Of a stretch of DNA of 5,179 nucleotides, positions 1-5,087 are shown in pieces. Each line of letters opens with the position of its first letter. Positions within the stretch are counted from its first letter, which is position 1. The position numbers were made by a program, and so were the translations under genes. Under the pieces are notes generated by a model that was not told the DNA's origin, ran no database searches, and worked only from the letters and a program-made list of their open reading frames with translations. This DNA is from Lentzea sp. (lineage in GTDB: Bacteria; Actinomycetota; Actinomycetes; Mycobacteriales; Pseudonocardiaceae), in the NCBI GenBank assembly GCA_030146905.1, contig JASLAV010000244.1, positions 1 through 5,179 on the forward strand. The letters are read 5' to 3'.

Positions 1-9
1 TAATCAGGC

Positions 10-38
10 TGGGCTCACACCTGTCGGGCGCGAGCCCA
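10..38 (-). terminator. Candidate hairpin terminator after the small secreted-protein gene
   Basis: A 7-bp perfect inverted repeat, TGGGCTC (10-16) and GAGCCCA (32-38), encloses a 15-base loop. It lies about 20 bases downstream of the stop codon of the minus-strand gene ending at 59, where a terminator would be expected. There is no clear U-run on the minus-strand transcript, and the loop is long, so the call is tentative. Many actinobacterial terminators lack U-tracts, so this does not rule it out. Confidence 0.35.
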
Positions 39-58
39 TACCCGTTCCGCGCGGATCT

Positions 59-553
59 CTAGTCGACCAGGACCCTCACCGCGCGGTTGTCCCAGCCGTT
101 GCCAAGGGTGCCCAGCCGCGGCCAGTCGTTCTCGACCTCCGTCGAGCGGCCACCGTTCGGGCCGACCAGCATCCAGTTGCAGTGACCGGCGTCGATCTTG
201 CGGACCGAGGACACCCAACGCGCACCGTTGAGCAGGGGGATGTCGGTCGAGGCGTCCGGCGGGGAGAAGTTCGACTCCTCCGAGCAGTCGCCCGCTGGGT
301 TCCAGGCTTCCAGGTGAAACCCTGTGTAGTTGGGGTGCTCCCAGAGGTTGAGGACGTGACTGGCCGCTGGCGCCATCTTCAGCATCCCGGCCTTGCTCGA
401 CGCGCACCGGGTCGTCTCTCCCGGCTGCACCAGGCAGAACATGTCGGCGATTTCCGCCTCGGCGGGCGCTGCCGTGCTGGACGGGGCGCTGGCCAACACG
501 GCCGCAGCCACAGTTGCCACACCCACGGCCGTGCGCTTCCAGTTCCGATTCAT
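59..553 (-). CDS. Small secreted protein with beta/gamma-crystallin (I36 inhibitor-like) fold
   Basis: The product is 164 residues. It has a signal peptide: basic MNRNWKR, then an alanine/valine-rich core, with likely cleavage near STA-A at about residues 26-29. The mature part has four cysteines (40, 50, 90, 125), which could form two disulfides. Two Greek-key-like halves are visible. The first has LWEHPNYTG (70-78) leading to WVSSVRK (113-119). The second has CNWMLVG (125-131) leading to LGNGWDNRAVRVLV (150-163). This pattern fits secreted actinobacterial beta/gamma-crystallin or peptidase-inhibitor-I36-like proteins, but I see no inhibitor loop that proves protease binding. The usual calcium-site Asn/Asp pair is absent from the first half; the second has Asp-Asn but lacks the following Ser-Ser. 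The ATG at 551-553 is preceded by a GGGAG ribosome site about 10 bases away. The reading frame stays open further upstream, but that extension would place the signal peptide internally. It follows the broken secreted gene by 26 bases, so they probably share a transcript. The fold is moderately sure; the function is unknown. Confidence 0.8.
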   Translation of the reverse strand: MNRNWKRTAVGVATVAAAVLASAPSSTAAPAEAEIADMFCLVQPGETTRCASSKAGMLKMAPAASHVLNLWEHPNYTGFHLEAWNPAGDCSEESNFSPPDASTDIPLLNGARWVSSVRKIDAGHCNWMLVGPNGGRSTEVENDWPRLGTLGNGWDNRAVRVLVD

Positions 554-579
554 TGTGTGGTCTCTCCCAGATAGGTGAA

Positions 580-865
580 TCAGCAGCCGGAGACGTACGC
601 CGGGCCGGAGGTGGTCCATCCCCAGTCTGGGCTGATGACGTGGTAGCGGTTGCAGGGGGATCGGTGCGGTCGACGTAGAAGGTGAACCCGTTGTCCCAGT
701 GGTTCCGTGCGACCTGAAAGTCGGCACCGGCGAACACCGTGATGCTGTTCACCACGACCCGCTTGCAGTAGGAGGCGGCGGCGGCCTCGACCTCGCCGCC
801 TGGGCGACCGCAGGCGCCAGCAGCGCGATGGCCACGACGGTGAAACCGACAAATGGTTTGCCCAT
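580..865 (-). pseudogene. Small secreted protein gene broken by two frameshifts
   Basis: Reading from the ATG at 863-865 gives a textbook signal peptide: MGKPFVGFTVVAIALLAP, then AVAQA. That frame soon turns into low-complexity proline and stops. From about 799 the coding signal moves to a second frame, which contains SYCKRVVVNSITVFAGADFQ, then VARNHWDNGFTFYVDRTDP. At the G5 run on the plus strand (655-659) it moves to a third frame: CNRYHVISPDWGWTTSGPAY, then VSGC and a stop at 580-582. Each segment has the G/C-rich third positions of a real gene. Restoring one base at each junction makes 288 bases, an exact 95-residue protein plus stop, with three cysteines. A GGGG ribosome site sits 5 bases before this ATG and only 2 before the ATG at 866-868, so the second ATG is preferred. 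I do not recognise the family. It is either a decaying gene or a real gene carrying two sequencing errors. The intact secreted gene follows directly. Confidence 0.7.
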
Positions 866-1131
866 CATGTCCCCACTGGAAGTGGTGAGCATTTGACATG
901 CTACGGGCAAGGTTGGTTGCCACGTACCGCCAAGTCGGTACTGGCCTTGATGAATTGGCAGACCGCTGTCGGCGTCGAGCCAGGCGCTGAGGCCCCGGCA
1001 CCCTCACGGCGTCTCGGGGCCCAGAAGCGCAGGATCACTGCGGTCCGCAGGCTCAGCAGCGGCCTGGAGGACTCCGCGCCGACGCGGGACAGGCATCGAC
1101 GTACGTGCCGCGCAAGATCCACAAATGGTGG

Positions 1132-1157
1132 CGGCCTCCCGCGTCAACAGGAGGCCG
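1132..1157. repeat. Inverted repeat, 8-bp perfect stem with 10-base loop
   Basis: CGGCCTCC (1132-1139) and GGAGGCCG (1150-1157) are exact reverse complements around the loop CGCGTCAACA. No confident gene ends beside it and no T-run follows on either strand. It may be a leftover terminator of a lost gene or a chance GC-rich hairpin. Confidence 0.5.
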
Positions 1158-1214
1158 TCCATGCCCGGTTGCTCAGCTCGTCCGATTGAACCCAGGGCGC
1201 TTTCGGTCGCGCTG

Positions 1215-1337
1215 GACGGAAAGGTCCCGCTGAAGTACGGTATCCCGCTCATCTCGCAGTACAAAGAGCTGGTAGACGCCATTAGACAGGACGGACCACC
1301 GGAAACGTCCCTGACTACGGGAAGAGCCCTCTCCTGA
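1215..1337 (+). pseudogene. Possible decayed Gfo/Idh/MocA-type oxidoreductase C-terminal fragment
   Basis: In one plus-strand frame the translation reads GKVPLKYGIPLISQYKELVD, then AIRQDGPPETSLTTGRALS and a stop at 1335-1337. The core (YKELVDAIRQ, then GPPETSL, then GRAL) resembles the C-terminal helix and loop of Gfo/Idh/MocA-family oxidoreductases, where an 'aFvdAIr.g.pp.vs..dGlrAL' pattern is typical. The match rests on memory of the family and covers only about 35 residues. There is no Rossmann-fold N-terminus nearby, and the frame ends early. It could equally be chance. If real, it is a gene fragment left in the same debris region as the transposase remnant. Confidence 0.2.
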
Positions 1338-1475
1338 ACCGCCAGCATGGGCACGTTGCTGGACTCGGTTGACCAGCAGTGGAGCAGGTAGAACAAGAAC
1401 GCTGCGTGACTCGGCACGCTGTTTGTCACGGAATCCACCGAATGCGGACATTGGTACGACGCTCTGAACGAGCAT

Positions 1476-1733
1476 TTGTTCGCCCGAGCACTCCGTCGGT
1501 TCGTCGGCACCGTCAGACGTGAGCTCACCGACCGACTACTCAATATCAAGCGGCAACACCTGTACTCAGTGCTGGATCGCTACGTGTCCCACTACGACCA
1601 CCGCCGACCACGCCAAGCCCGACAACTCATGCCACCTCGACCGGACAATGCGACCCCGCAGCCCAGCCGGGCTCCAGTACGCCGTCAGCCGATCCTCGGC
1701 GGCCTGATCAACGAGTACGAACCCGCCGCCTGA
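1476..1733 (+). pseudogene. IS481-type DDE transposase, C-terminal remnant
   Basis: The frame encodes RFVGTVRRELTDRLLNIKRQ, then HLYSVLDRYVSHYDHRRPRQ, and ends in [14 protein letters not shown]. This is the recognisable C-terminal end of the integrase-core transposases common in actinobacteria (IS481 family; close cousins occur in IS3). A full enzyme has over 300 residues; here only about 75 align. The N-terminal helix-turn-helix, both catalytic aspartates and all upstream core are missing, and the same frame hits a stop at 1407-1409. Even the third catalytic residue looks damaged: where relatives read about 'NAFAERFVGT', this has LFARALRRFVGT, as if a short insertion displaced the glutamate. 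The formal TTG at 1476 is just the open-frame start, not a credible initiation site. The remnant shows that an insertion sequence once landed here; it cannot act. The family assignment is fairly sure. Confidence 0.8.
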
Positions 1734-1779
1734 TGCGCAGGCCAGGCTCTGCGGCGGACTTTTGGCACCCCATAGGGGA
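1734..1779. other. Possible right end of the degraded insertion sequence
   Basis: After the transposase stop comes a short non-coding stretch containing GGACTTTTGGCACCCCATAG (about 1757-1776). IS481-like elements usually end within a few dozen bases of the transposase stop, often in a motif that has an inverted copy at the other end. I found no matching left copy in the window, consistent with loss of the left part, so the exact boundary is not shown. Confidence 0.2.
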
Positions 1780-1812
1780 ATGAGAACGGCGCGCAGTGTG
1801 TTGATCGACGAC

Positions 1813-2238
1813 ATGGCAGATGTGGAACTCAGCCCTACCGAGTGGGTGCAGGACCAGACCAAGACGATCCTCGAGACCGGGACCACCGAGGGCGTGAAGA
1901 TCCTCGGCAGGCCGATCGTGCTCCTGACGGTGCGTGGCGCGAAGAGCGGCAAGCTGCGCTACACCCCCGTCATGCGCGTGGAGCACGACGGGAGCTACGC
2001 GGTCGTGGCGTCCAACGGTGGCGCGACAGCGCATCCGACCTGGTACCACAACATCAAGGCGCACCCGGAGATCCTGCTGCAGGACGGCACCGAGACGAAG
2101 GACTACGTCGCCCGCGAGGTCGACGGCGACGAACGGGCCGAGTGGTGGGAACGCGCCGTCGCGGCCTTCCCGAACTACGCCGAGTACCAGAAGAACACCG
2201 ACCGGCAGATCCCGGTGTTCGTGCTCGACCCGAAGTGA
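1813..2238 (+). CDS. Deazaflavin (F420)-dependent nitroreductase family protein, Ddn-like
   Basis: This 141-residue protein matches the small split-beta-barrel family typified by mycobacterial Ddn, which uses reduced cofactor F420 to reduce quinones or nitro compounds; the natural substrate here is unknown. Visible family marks are the SPTEWVRDQ-like start (SPTEWVQDQ, 7-15), [18 protein letters not shown] (37-54) and [18 protein letters not shown] (64-81), which line the F420 phosphate and ring site. Later come [20 protein letters not shown] (100-119), [11 protein letters not shown] (121-131) and the usual end IPVFVLDP. The length is close to the family's roughly 140-150. No signal peptide is seen; these proteins are cytoplasmic or membrane-associated. 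The ATG at 1813 is chosen because family similarity begins there. An in-frame ATG at 1780 has AGGGGA almost touching it, too close to be a good ribosome site, so the start is uncertain. It stands alone, convergent with the esterase, and its promoter must lie in or beside the transposase debris. Confidence 0.88.
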   Translation: MADVELSPTEWVQDQTKTILETGTTEGVKILGRPIVLLTVRGAKSGKLRYTPVMRVEHDGSYAVVASNGGATAHPTWYHNIKAHPEILLQDGTETKDYVAREVDGDERAEWWERAVAAFPNYAEYQKNTDRQIPVFVLDPK

Positions 2239-2241
2239 CCT

Positions 2242-2288
2242 CCTCGCCGGGCTGCCCCTCCTACCAGCCGACGGGCAGCCCGGCGAGG
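2242..2288. terminator. Bidirectional terminator between convergent genes, perfect 16-bp stem
   Basis: CCTCGCCGGGCTGCCC (2242-2257) and GGGCAGCCCGGCGAGG (2273-2288) are exact reverse complements around a 15-base loop. The left arm starts 4 bases after the stop of the F420 oxidoreductase gene. The loop holds the stop codon of the esterase on the other strand (2261-2263), and the right arm encodes the esterase's last residues (LAGLP). The hairpin would form in transcripts from both sides, as expected of a shared terminator. There is no U-run, which is common in actinobacteria. Confidence 0.85.
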
Positions 2289-3361
2289 TAGGCCGCGAGC
2301 TTGCCCGCGATCAGCCGGTGGTCGTGGGCCGAGAAGTGCCAGTCGCACCCGAGCCGGTCGAGCGCGGGGTCGCCGTAGTTCCAGTGGTGGACGCGGTTGT
2401 CGCCTTGGCCGTTGCGGTCCAGCACCACCTGGCGAGCGGCGTCGGCGAACGTCCCCGTGCTCTCCGGGACGCCCACGACGATCGTCGTGCTCGCGCCGTA
2501 GCGGTCGCGGAGCTTGGTGAGGAACCCCTGGTACGCGGACCTGTACTCGGTGACCAGGCTGTCAGGGGTCCACGGCTCACCGGGACCGGGCGCGGTGGAG
2601 AAGTCGTTGGTGCCCAGGCCGACCACGACGACCTGCGGTCGCCACGTGCCCGGGTTCTCCCACACGTCGCCCTCGACGTTCAACAGCGCCCGGTCGTAGT
2701 AGGTGCGGTAGCTGGTGCCGGCGGAGTGCCCCTCGTAGTTGCGCGCCATGCCGAGCCCGGAGAACCCGTTGACCTGGTAGTCGGCGTTCACCGTGCGGGC
2801 GGTCAGCGCCCCGAAGCTCAGGTCGGCGTTGGTGTTGCGGGCGACGCCGCCGGTGGAGGAGCAGTCGCGGCCGGTCGACATGTTGCCGTAGCCCACGGTC
2901 AGTGAGTCGCCGATGAACTCGATCTGCCGGGTGCGCGCGGCGGGCGCCGGCAGGACCTCACCGCCGTTGACGGCGACGAACCCGCCGAACTCCCCCGCCG
3001 CGTGAGGGTTCTCGGTCCGCTTGACCAGCCGGACGTGGTGCTCGCCGTCGCTCAGACCGCTGACCTGGTAGGTCGTGCGCCCCGGAGTCACCAGCGTCGC
3101 GGTGGTGGTGCCGTCGACCTGCACGTCGTAGTCGTTGGCCGAGTCGTCGAGCACGATCCCGACTCCCGTGCCGCGGAACCGGCCCTCGAAGTAGACGCCC
3201 GGCCAGGTGTGCTGCCCCGTCTTCGTGACACGACCGGCGGTGTGTACCTGAGCAGGCGCCTGCTGCTGCACCAGCACGGGACTCGCGCACGCCGAGCTGA
3301 TGAGGCTGACGACCGTCGTGATCGCGGCGGCGAGAACGGTCGCCGTTCTGGTCCGGTGCAC
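2261..3361 (-). CDS. Secreted SGNH/GDSL esterase, carbohydrate esterase family 2-like
   Basis: The protein has 366 residues from the GTG at 3361. It starts with a signal peptide (MHRTRTATVLAAAITTVVSL, then ISSACASP). Cleavage may be by signal peptidase I after ACA; a lipobox-like SSAC is also possible but poor at position -3. Residues about 40-140 form a beta-rich domain (GVYFEGRFRGTGVGIVLDD, 55-73) like the jelly-roll of CE2 esterases. The SGNH hydrolase domain follows: IGDSLTVGYG (150-159) with nucleophile Ser153, a glycine in NGFSGLG (198-204), GLGTNDFS (248-255) with Asn252, and CDWHFSAHDH (339-348) carrying the Asp-Trp-His that supplies the catalytic histidine. Two cysteines (167, 339) may pair. 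CE2 enzymes remove acetyl groups from polysaccharides; the substrate here is not known. A GTG five codons upstream (3374-3376) is in frame, but 3361 has GGAGG six bases before it. The gene lies 81 bases downstream of the phosphodiesterase-lectin gene on the same strand, and the two may be co-transcribed. Confidence 0.9.
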   Translation of the reverse strand: MHRTRTATVLAAAITTVVSLISSACASPVLVQQQAPAQVHTAGRVTKTGQHTWPGVYFEGRFRGTGVGIVLDDSANDYDVQVDGTTTATLVTPGRTTYQVSGLSDGEHHVRLVKRTENPHAAGEFGGFVAVNGGEVLPAPAARTRQIEFIGDSLTVGYGNMSTGRDCSSTGGVARNTNADLSFGALTARTVNADYQVNGFSGLGMARNYEGHSAGTSYRTYYDRALLNVEGDVWENPGTWRPQVVVVGLGTNDFSTAPGPGEPWTPDSLVTEYRSAYQGFLTKLRDRYGASTTIVVGVPESTGTFADAARQVVLDRNGQGDNRVHHWNYGDPALDRLGCDWHFSAHDHRLIAGKLAAYLAGLPVGW

Positions 3362-3372
3362 CGGGTTCCTCC
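3362..3372 (-). promoter_or_regulatory. Ribosome binding site fixing the esterase start
   Basis: On the minus strand GGAGG (3368-3372) followed by six bases leads to the GTG at 3359-3361. This spacing favours that codon over the in-frame GTG at 3374-3376, which overlaps the region just upstream of the site and has no comparable motif. The resulting signal peptide starts MHRTR, a normal basic N-terminus. Confidence 0.7.
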
Positions 3373-3428
3373 GCACATCGCCCGCCGTCGGATGGTGGAA
3401 CTTCCGTTCGACCGTAGCGGAATCTCCG

Positions 3429-3449
3429 CCCGTGCACAGCGGTCACGGG
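3429..3449 (-). repeat. Short inverted repeat over the stop of the phosphodiesterase gene
   Basis: CCCGTG (3429-3434) and CACGGG (3444-3449) can pair across a 9-base loop, and the hairpin spans the TGA at 3443-3445. It is short and has no U-run, so it is at best a weak attenuator between the phosphodiesterase and esterase genes. Confidence 0.25.
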
Positions 3450-4774
3450 ATCCGGGCGCAGATCACGCCGAGTGAGTCGACCTCGCTGCCCGAACGGCCG
3501 TGGAAGCCGGAGATTCCGAAGCCGTCCGGTGCGGTGTAGGTGACGGCACTGGACGTCTCGCTCCCACCTGACAAAGTGCGGCCCGTGTTCGTCGTGAAGC
3601 GGACGAAGAAGATCCTGGTGCGCCCGTCGTGCTGTGCCGAATGCAGCGTCACGGACGTGAGATGCTCCCCTGCCGACAGGACCAGTTCCCGCGCCGTCCC
3701 ACCATCACCACCGTGCTGGAACGACGTGCCGTCGTCGAGCGTCAGCCCGACCTGGTCGACGCGCGATCCGGCGCGCAGGCGCACCGAGGTCACCCGCCGC
3801 GCCGGTGGAACCGAGGCCACGTCGGTGAACGGCGTGCCGTGCGGCCCGCCCCACACGTCGCTGAGCGACAGGTCCGGGTCGAGCGTCCAGCGGAAGTCCG
3901 CCGCAATCGGGTAGTGGTCGGACAGCATCTTGCCGTCGGCGGTGCGGAACGCCGCGTTCTCGTTGGCGTACCGGACGACGTCCAGCGTGATGTACCTGTT
4001 GCCGCGGAACAGGATCTTGTCCACGACCTCGCACGCGTCGGTCACGGCGGAGTCGTCGCACACCAGTGCCGGGCTGCCGGCCGCGGGTGGCACGCCGCCC
4101 CGTTCCTCCCGCACCCACGCGTCGGTGAGACCGTTGGCGGAGACCAGTTCCCGGATGGTGTCACCGGTGCGGGTGTAGCGCGTGTTGGTGTCGCCCGCCA
4201 CGACGACCGCGTTGCCCGCCGAGTTGGCCGTGATGAAGCGCGAGAGCTCCGCGGTGTTGGCGCGCCGGGCGGCCAGGTCCGCCTCCGCCGACCCCGCGTT
4301 GGAGTGCACGTTGTAGAAGTCGACCAGCACCCCCTCCGCGAGCCGGACGCGGGAGAAGGTGAACCCCTTGGGGGTCAGGCAGTCCGTGCCGTTGCACCTG
4401 TCCCACTTGTCGCGGGCGAAGTCGGAGTACGGGTGGTTCGCCAGCGTGTTGAGCCCGTCGCCGAACGGAACCCCGCCGCTGGTGGGCGTGCGGAACGGGT
4501 GGGTGTCGTTGGCGTAGAGCGACGCGTGGTAGTTGAAGTCCTCCTGCACGTGGACGACGTCGTAGGGCCTGATCCGCTGACCGATGATCGGCGTGTTCAC
4601 CCTCGGGTTGCCGCCGGAGAGCCCTTCCGGCAGCCCGGCGACGTTGTAGCTCAGCACCGAGAACGTCCCGCCGGACGGCGGCGCGGCCACGGCGGGGGCC
4701 GCGGCACCGGACAGCACGCTCGCAGCGACCAGCCCGGCGACGGCACCAGCTCTGGCCGACCTCACCACTCGCAC
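3443..4774 (-). CDS. Secreted sphingomyelinase-like EEP phosphodiesterase with C-terminal jacalin lectin domain
   Basis: The protein has 443 residues from the GTG at 4774. A signal peptide (basic start, then AVAGLVAASVLSGAAAPAVA and A) should cleave near residue 31. Residues about 35-300 form the endonuclease/exonuclease/phosphatase fold shared by DNase I and bacterial sphingomyelinases. The catalytic and metal residues are visible: Asn44 in LSYNVAGLP, Glu78 in VHVQEDFNYH, His157 in YNVHSNAG, Asp195 and Asn197 in VVAGDTNTRY, and Asp286-His287 in LSDHYPIA. The GTDCLTPKGFTF stretch (129-140) recalls the NGCG-x-D-x-LSNKGF region of Bacillus sphingomyelinase, which favours a phospholipid over a nucleic-acid substrate; this is inference. 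Cysteine pairs 127/132 and 239/248 could be disulfides. Residues about 303-443 look like a jacalin-type lectin: DVWGGPHGTPFTD at its start and FGISGFHGRSGSEVDSLGVI near its end, a hallmark of that beta-prism fold. Such domains bind sugars, probably guiding the enzyme to a glycan or glycolipid surface. GGGAG lies 7 bases before GTG 4774 and 4 before GTG 4777. The open frame extends to 4870 with no ribosome site. Confidence 0.88.
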   Translation of the reverse strand: MRVVRSARAGAVAGLVAASVLSGAAAPAVAAPPSGGTFSVLSYNVAGLPEGLSGGNPRVNTPIIGQRIRPYDVVHVQEDFNYHASLYANDTHPFRTPTSGGVPFGDGLNTLANHPYSDFARDKWDRCNGTDCLTPKGFTFSRVRLAEGVLVDFYNVHSNAGSAEADLAARRANTAELSRFITANSAGNAVVVAGDTNTRYTRTGDTIRELVSANGLTDAWVREERGGVPPAAGSPALVCDDSAVTDACEVVDKILFRGNRYITLDVVRYANENAAFRTADGKMLSDHYPIAADFRWTLDPDLSLSDVWGGPHGTPFTDVASVPPARRVTSVRLRAGSRVDQVGLTLDDGTSFQHGGDGGTARELVLSAGEHLTSVTLHSAQHDGRTRIFFVRFTTNTGRTLSGGSETSSAVTYTAPDGFGISGFHGRSGSEVDSLGVICARIP

Positions 4775-4777
4775 CAC

Positions 4778-4786
4778 ACGGCTCCC
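4778..4786 (-). promoter_or_regulatory. Ribosome binding site deciding the phosphodiesterase start
   Basis: On the minus strand GGGAG (4782-4786) precedes two adjacent GTG codons, at 4777 with a gap of 4 bases and at 4774 with a gap of 7. The 7-base gap is the usual one. Either gives a compact signal peptide, whereas the longer frame to 4870 would add about 32 residues before the hydrophobic core. Confidence 0.55.
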
Positions 4787-4862
4787 GCCCCGAGTTCCAG
4801 CACGACACCGCGACGGTAGAGCAACACGAAGAAGATTCACATATCGCGGAAGTGACAACACC

Positions 4863-4872
4863 GTGTGCACAC
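4863..4872. promoter_or_regulatory. Perfect 10-bp palindrome, possible operator
   Basis: GTGTGCACAC is its own reverse complement. It lies just upstream of the TTGTCA (4854-4859, minus strand) that may be part of the phosphodiesterase promoter, a place where a dimeric regulator could bind. A single short palindrome can occur by chance, so this is only a candidate. Confidence 0.25.
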
Positions 4873-5087
4873 CACAACGAAAACTGGGAACGTGATCGTC
4901 CTGTGTGGAGCCGACGTTCGGTCCTAAACGGACTCAACTCGTCTTACTTTGCTCCGAACGGAACAGTCCCTCGCCCTTGATCGCGACGTAGGGTGATCAG
5001 GTCACGCGGTCCTGCCAGCGGATTCTGGGGGAATTTCCCGCATCGTCGCAGTGTGTGACCGATCGCGCACGAGGAGAAGGTCGTCGA

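Larger units (their letters stand above)
869..1475. other. Gene-poor stretch, no confident gene
   Basis: About 600 bases hold no reading frame with convincing protein character; the open frames on either strand look like shadows. The 869-1000 part must contain the promoter of the minus-strand secreted pair. A TAGCAT (about 897-902 on the minus strand) could be a -10 element, but I see no good -35 partner. Further in are an inverted repeat (1132-1157) and a weak trace of an oxidoreductase C-terminus (about 1215-1337). Base composition drifts less GC-rich towards the transposase remnant, as expected of worn, non-selected DNA. Confidence 0.6.
4775..5087. other. Divergent intergenic region (about 310 bases)
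   Basis: This region must carry promoters for the minus-strand secreted phosphodiesterase and the plus-strand small gene. On the minus strand TTGTCA (4854-4859) matches five of six -35 positions, but the hexamer 17 bases on (TCTTCT) is a poor -10. On the plus strand TAGGGT (4989-4994) fits TANNNT without a good -35. Small symmetric motifs are present: GTGTGCACAC (4863-4872), CGTTCGG/CCGAACG (4915-4921 and 4954-4960) and GGGAATTTCCC (5029-5039). It is visibly more AT-rich around 4830-4950 than the flanking genes. No small gene was convincing here. Confidence 0.5.

Noticed and set aside
655..659. Programmed ribosomal frameshift at the C5 run of the small secreted gene
   Set aside because: There is no known heptamer-type slippery site or stimulatory structure, and a second shift would also be needed. 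Decay or sequencing error is simpler.
15..1007. A 330-codon open frame on the minus strand
   Set aside because: Mostly low-complexity arginine/glycine-rich shadow of the two small genes. Only its stretch around 660-800 is real, as the middle segment of the frameshifted gene.
1004..1549. A 181-codon open frame on the minus strand
   Set aside because: No domain-like character, and its composition is not that of a high-GC coding frame. It overlaps the transposase remnant antisense.
1934..2905. A 323-codon open frame on the plus strand
   Set aside because: Shadow of the oxidoreductase (out of frame) and the esterase (antisense). Its protein is repetitive in V, A, R and G without motifs.
3629..4819. 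A 396-codon open frame on the plus strand
   Set aside because: Valine/arginine/glycine-rich antisense shadow of the phosphodiesterase-lectin gene, which has clear catalytic motifs on the other strand.
4978..4999. TGATC ... GATCA symmetric bases upstream of the plus-strand edge gene
   Set aside because: Only five-base arms with a 12-base gap, partly made by a TGATCA palindrome. Such pairs are common by chance.
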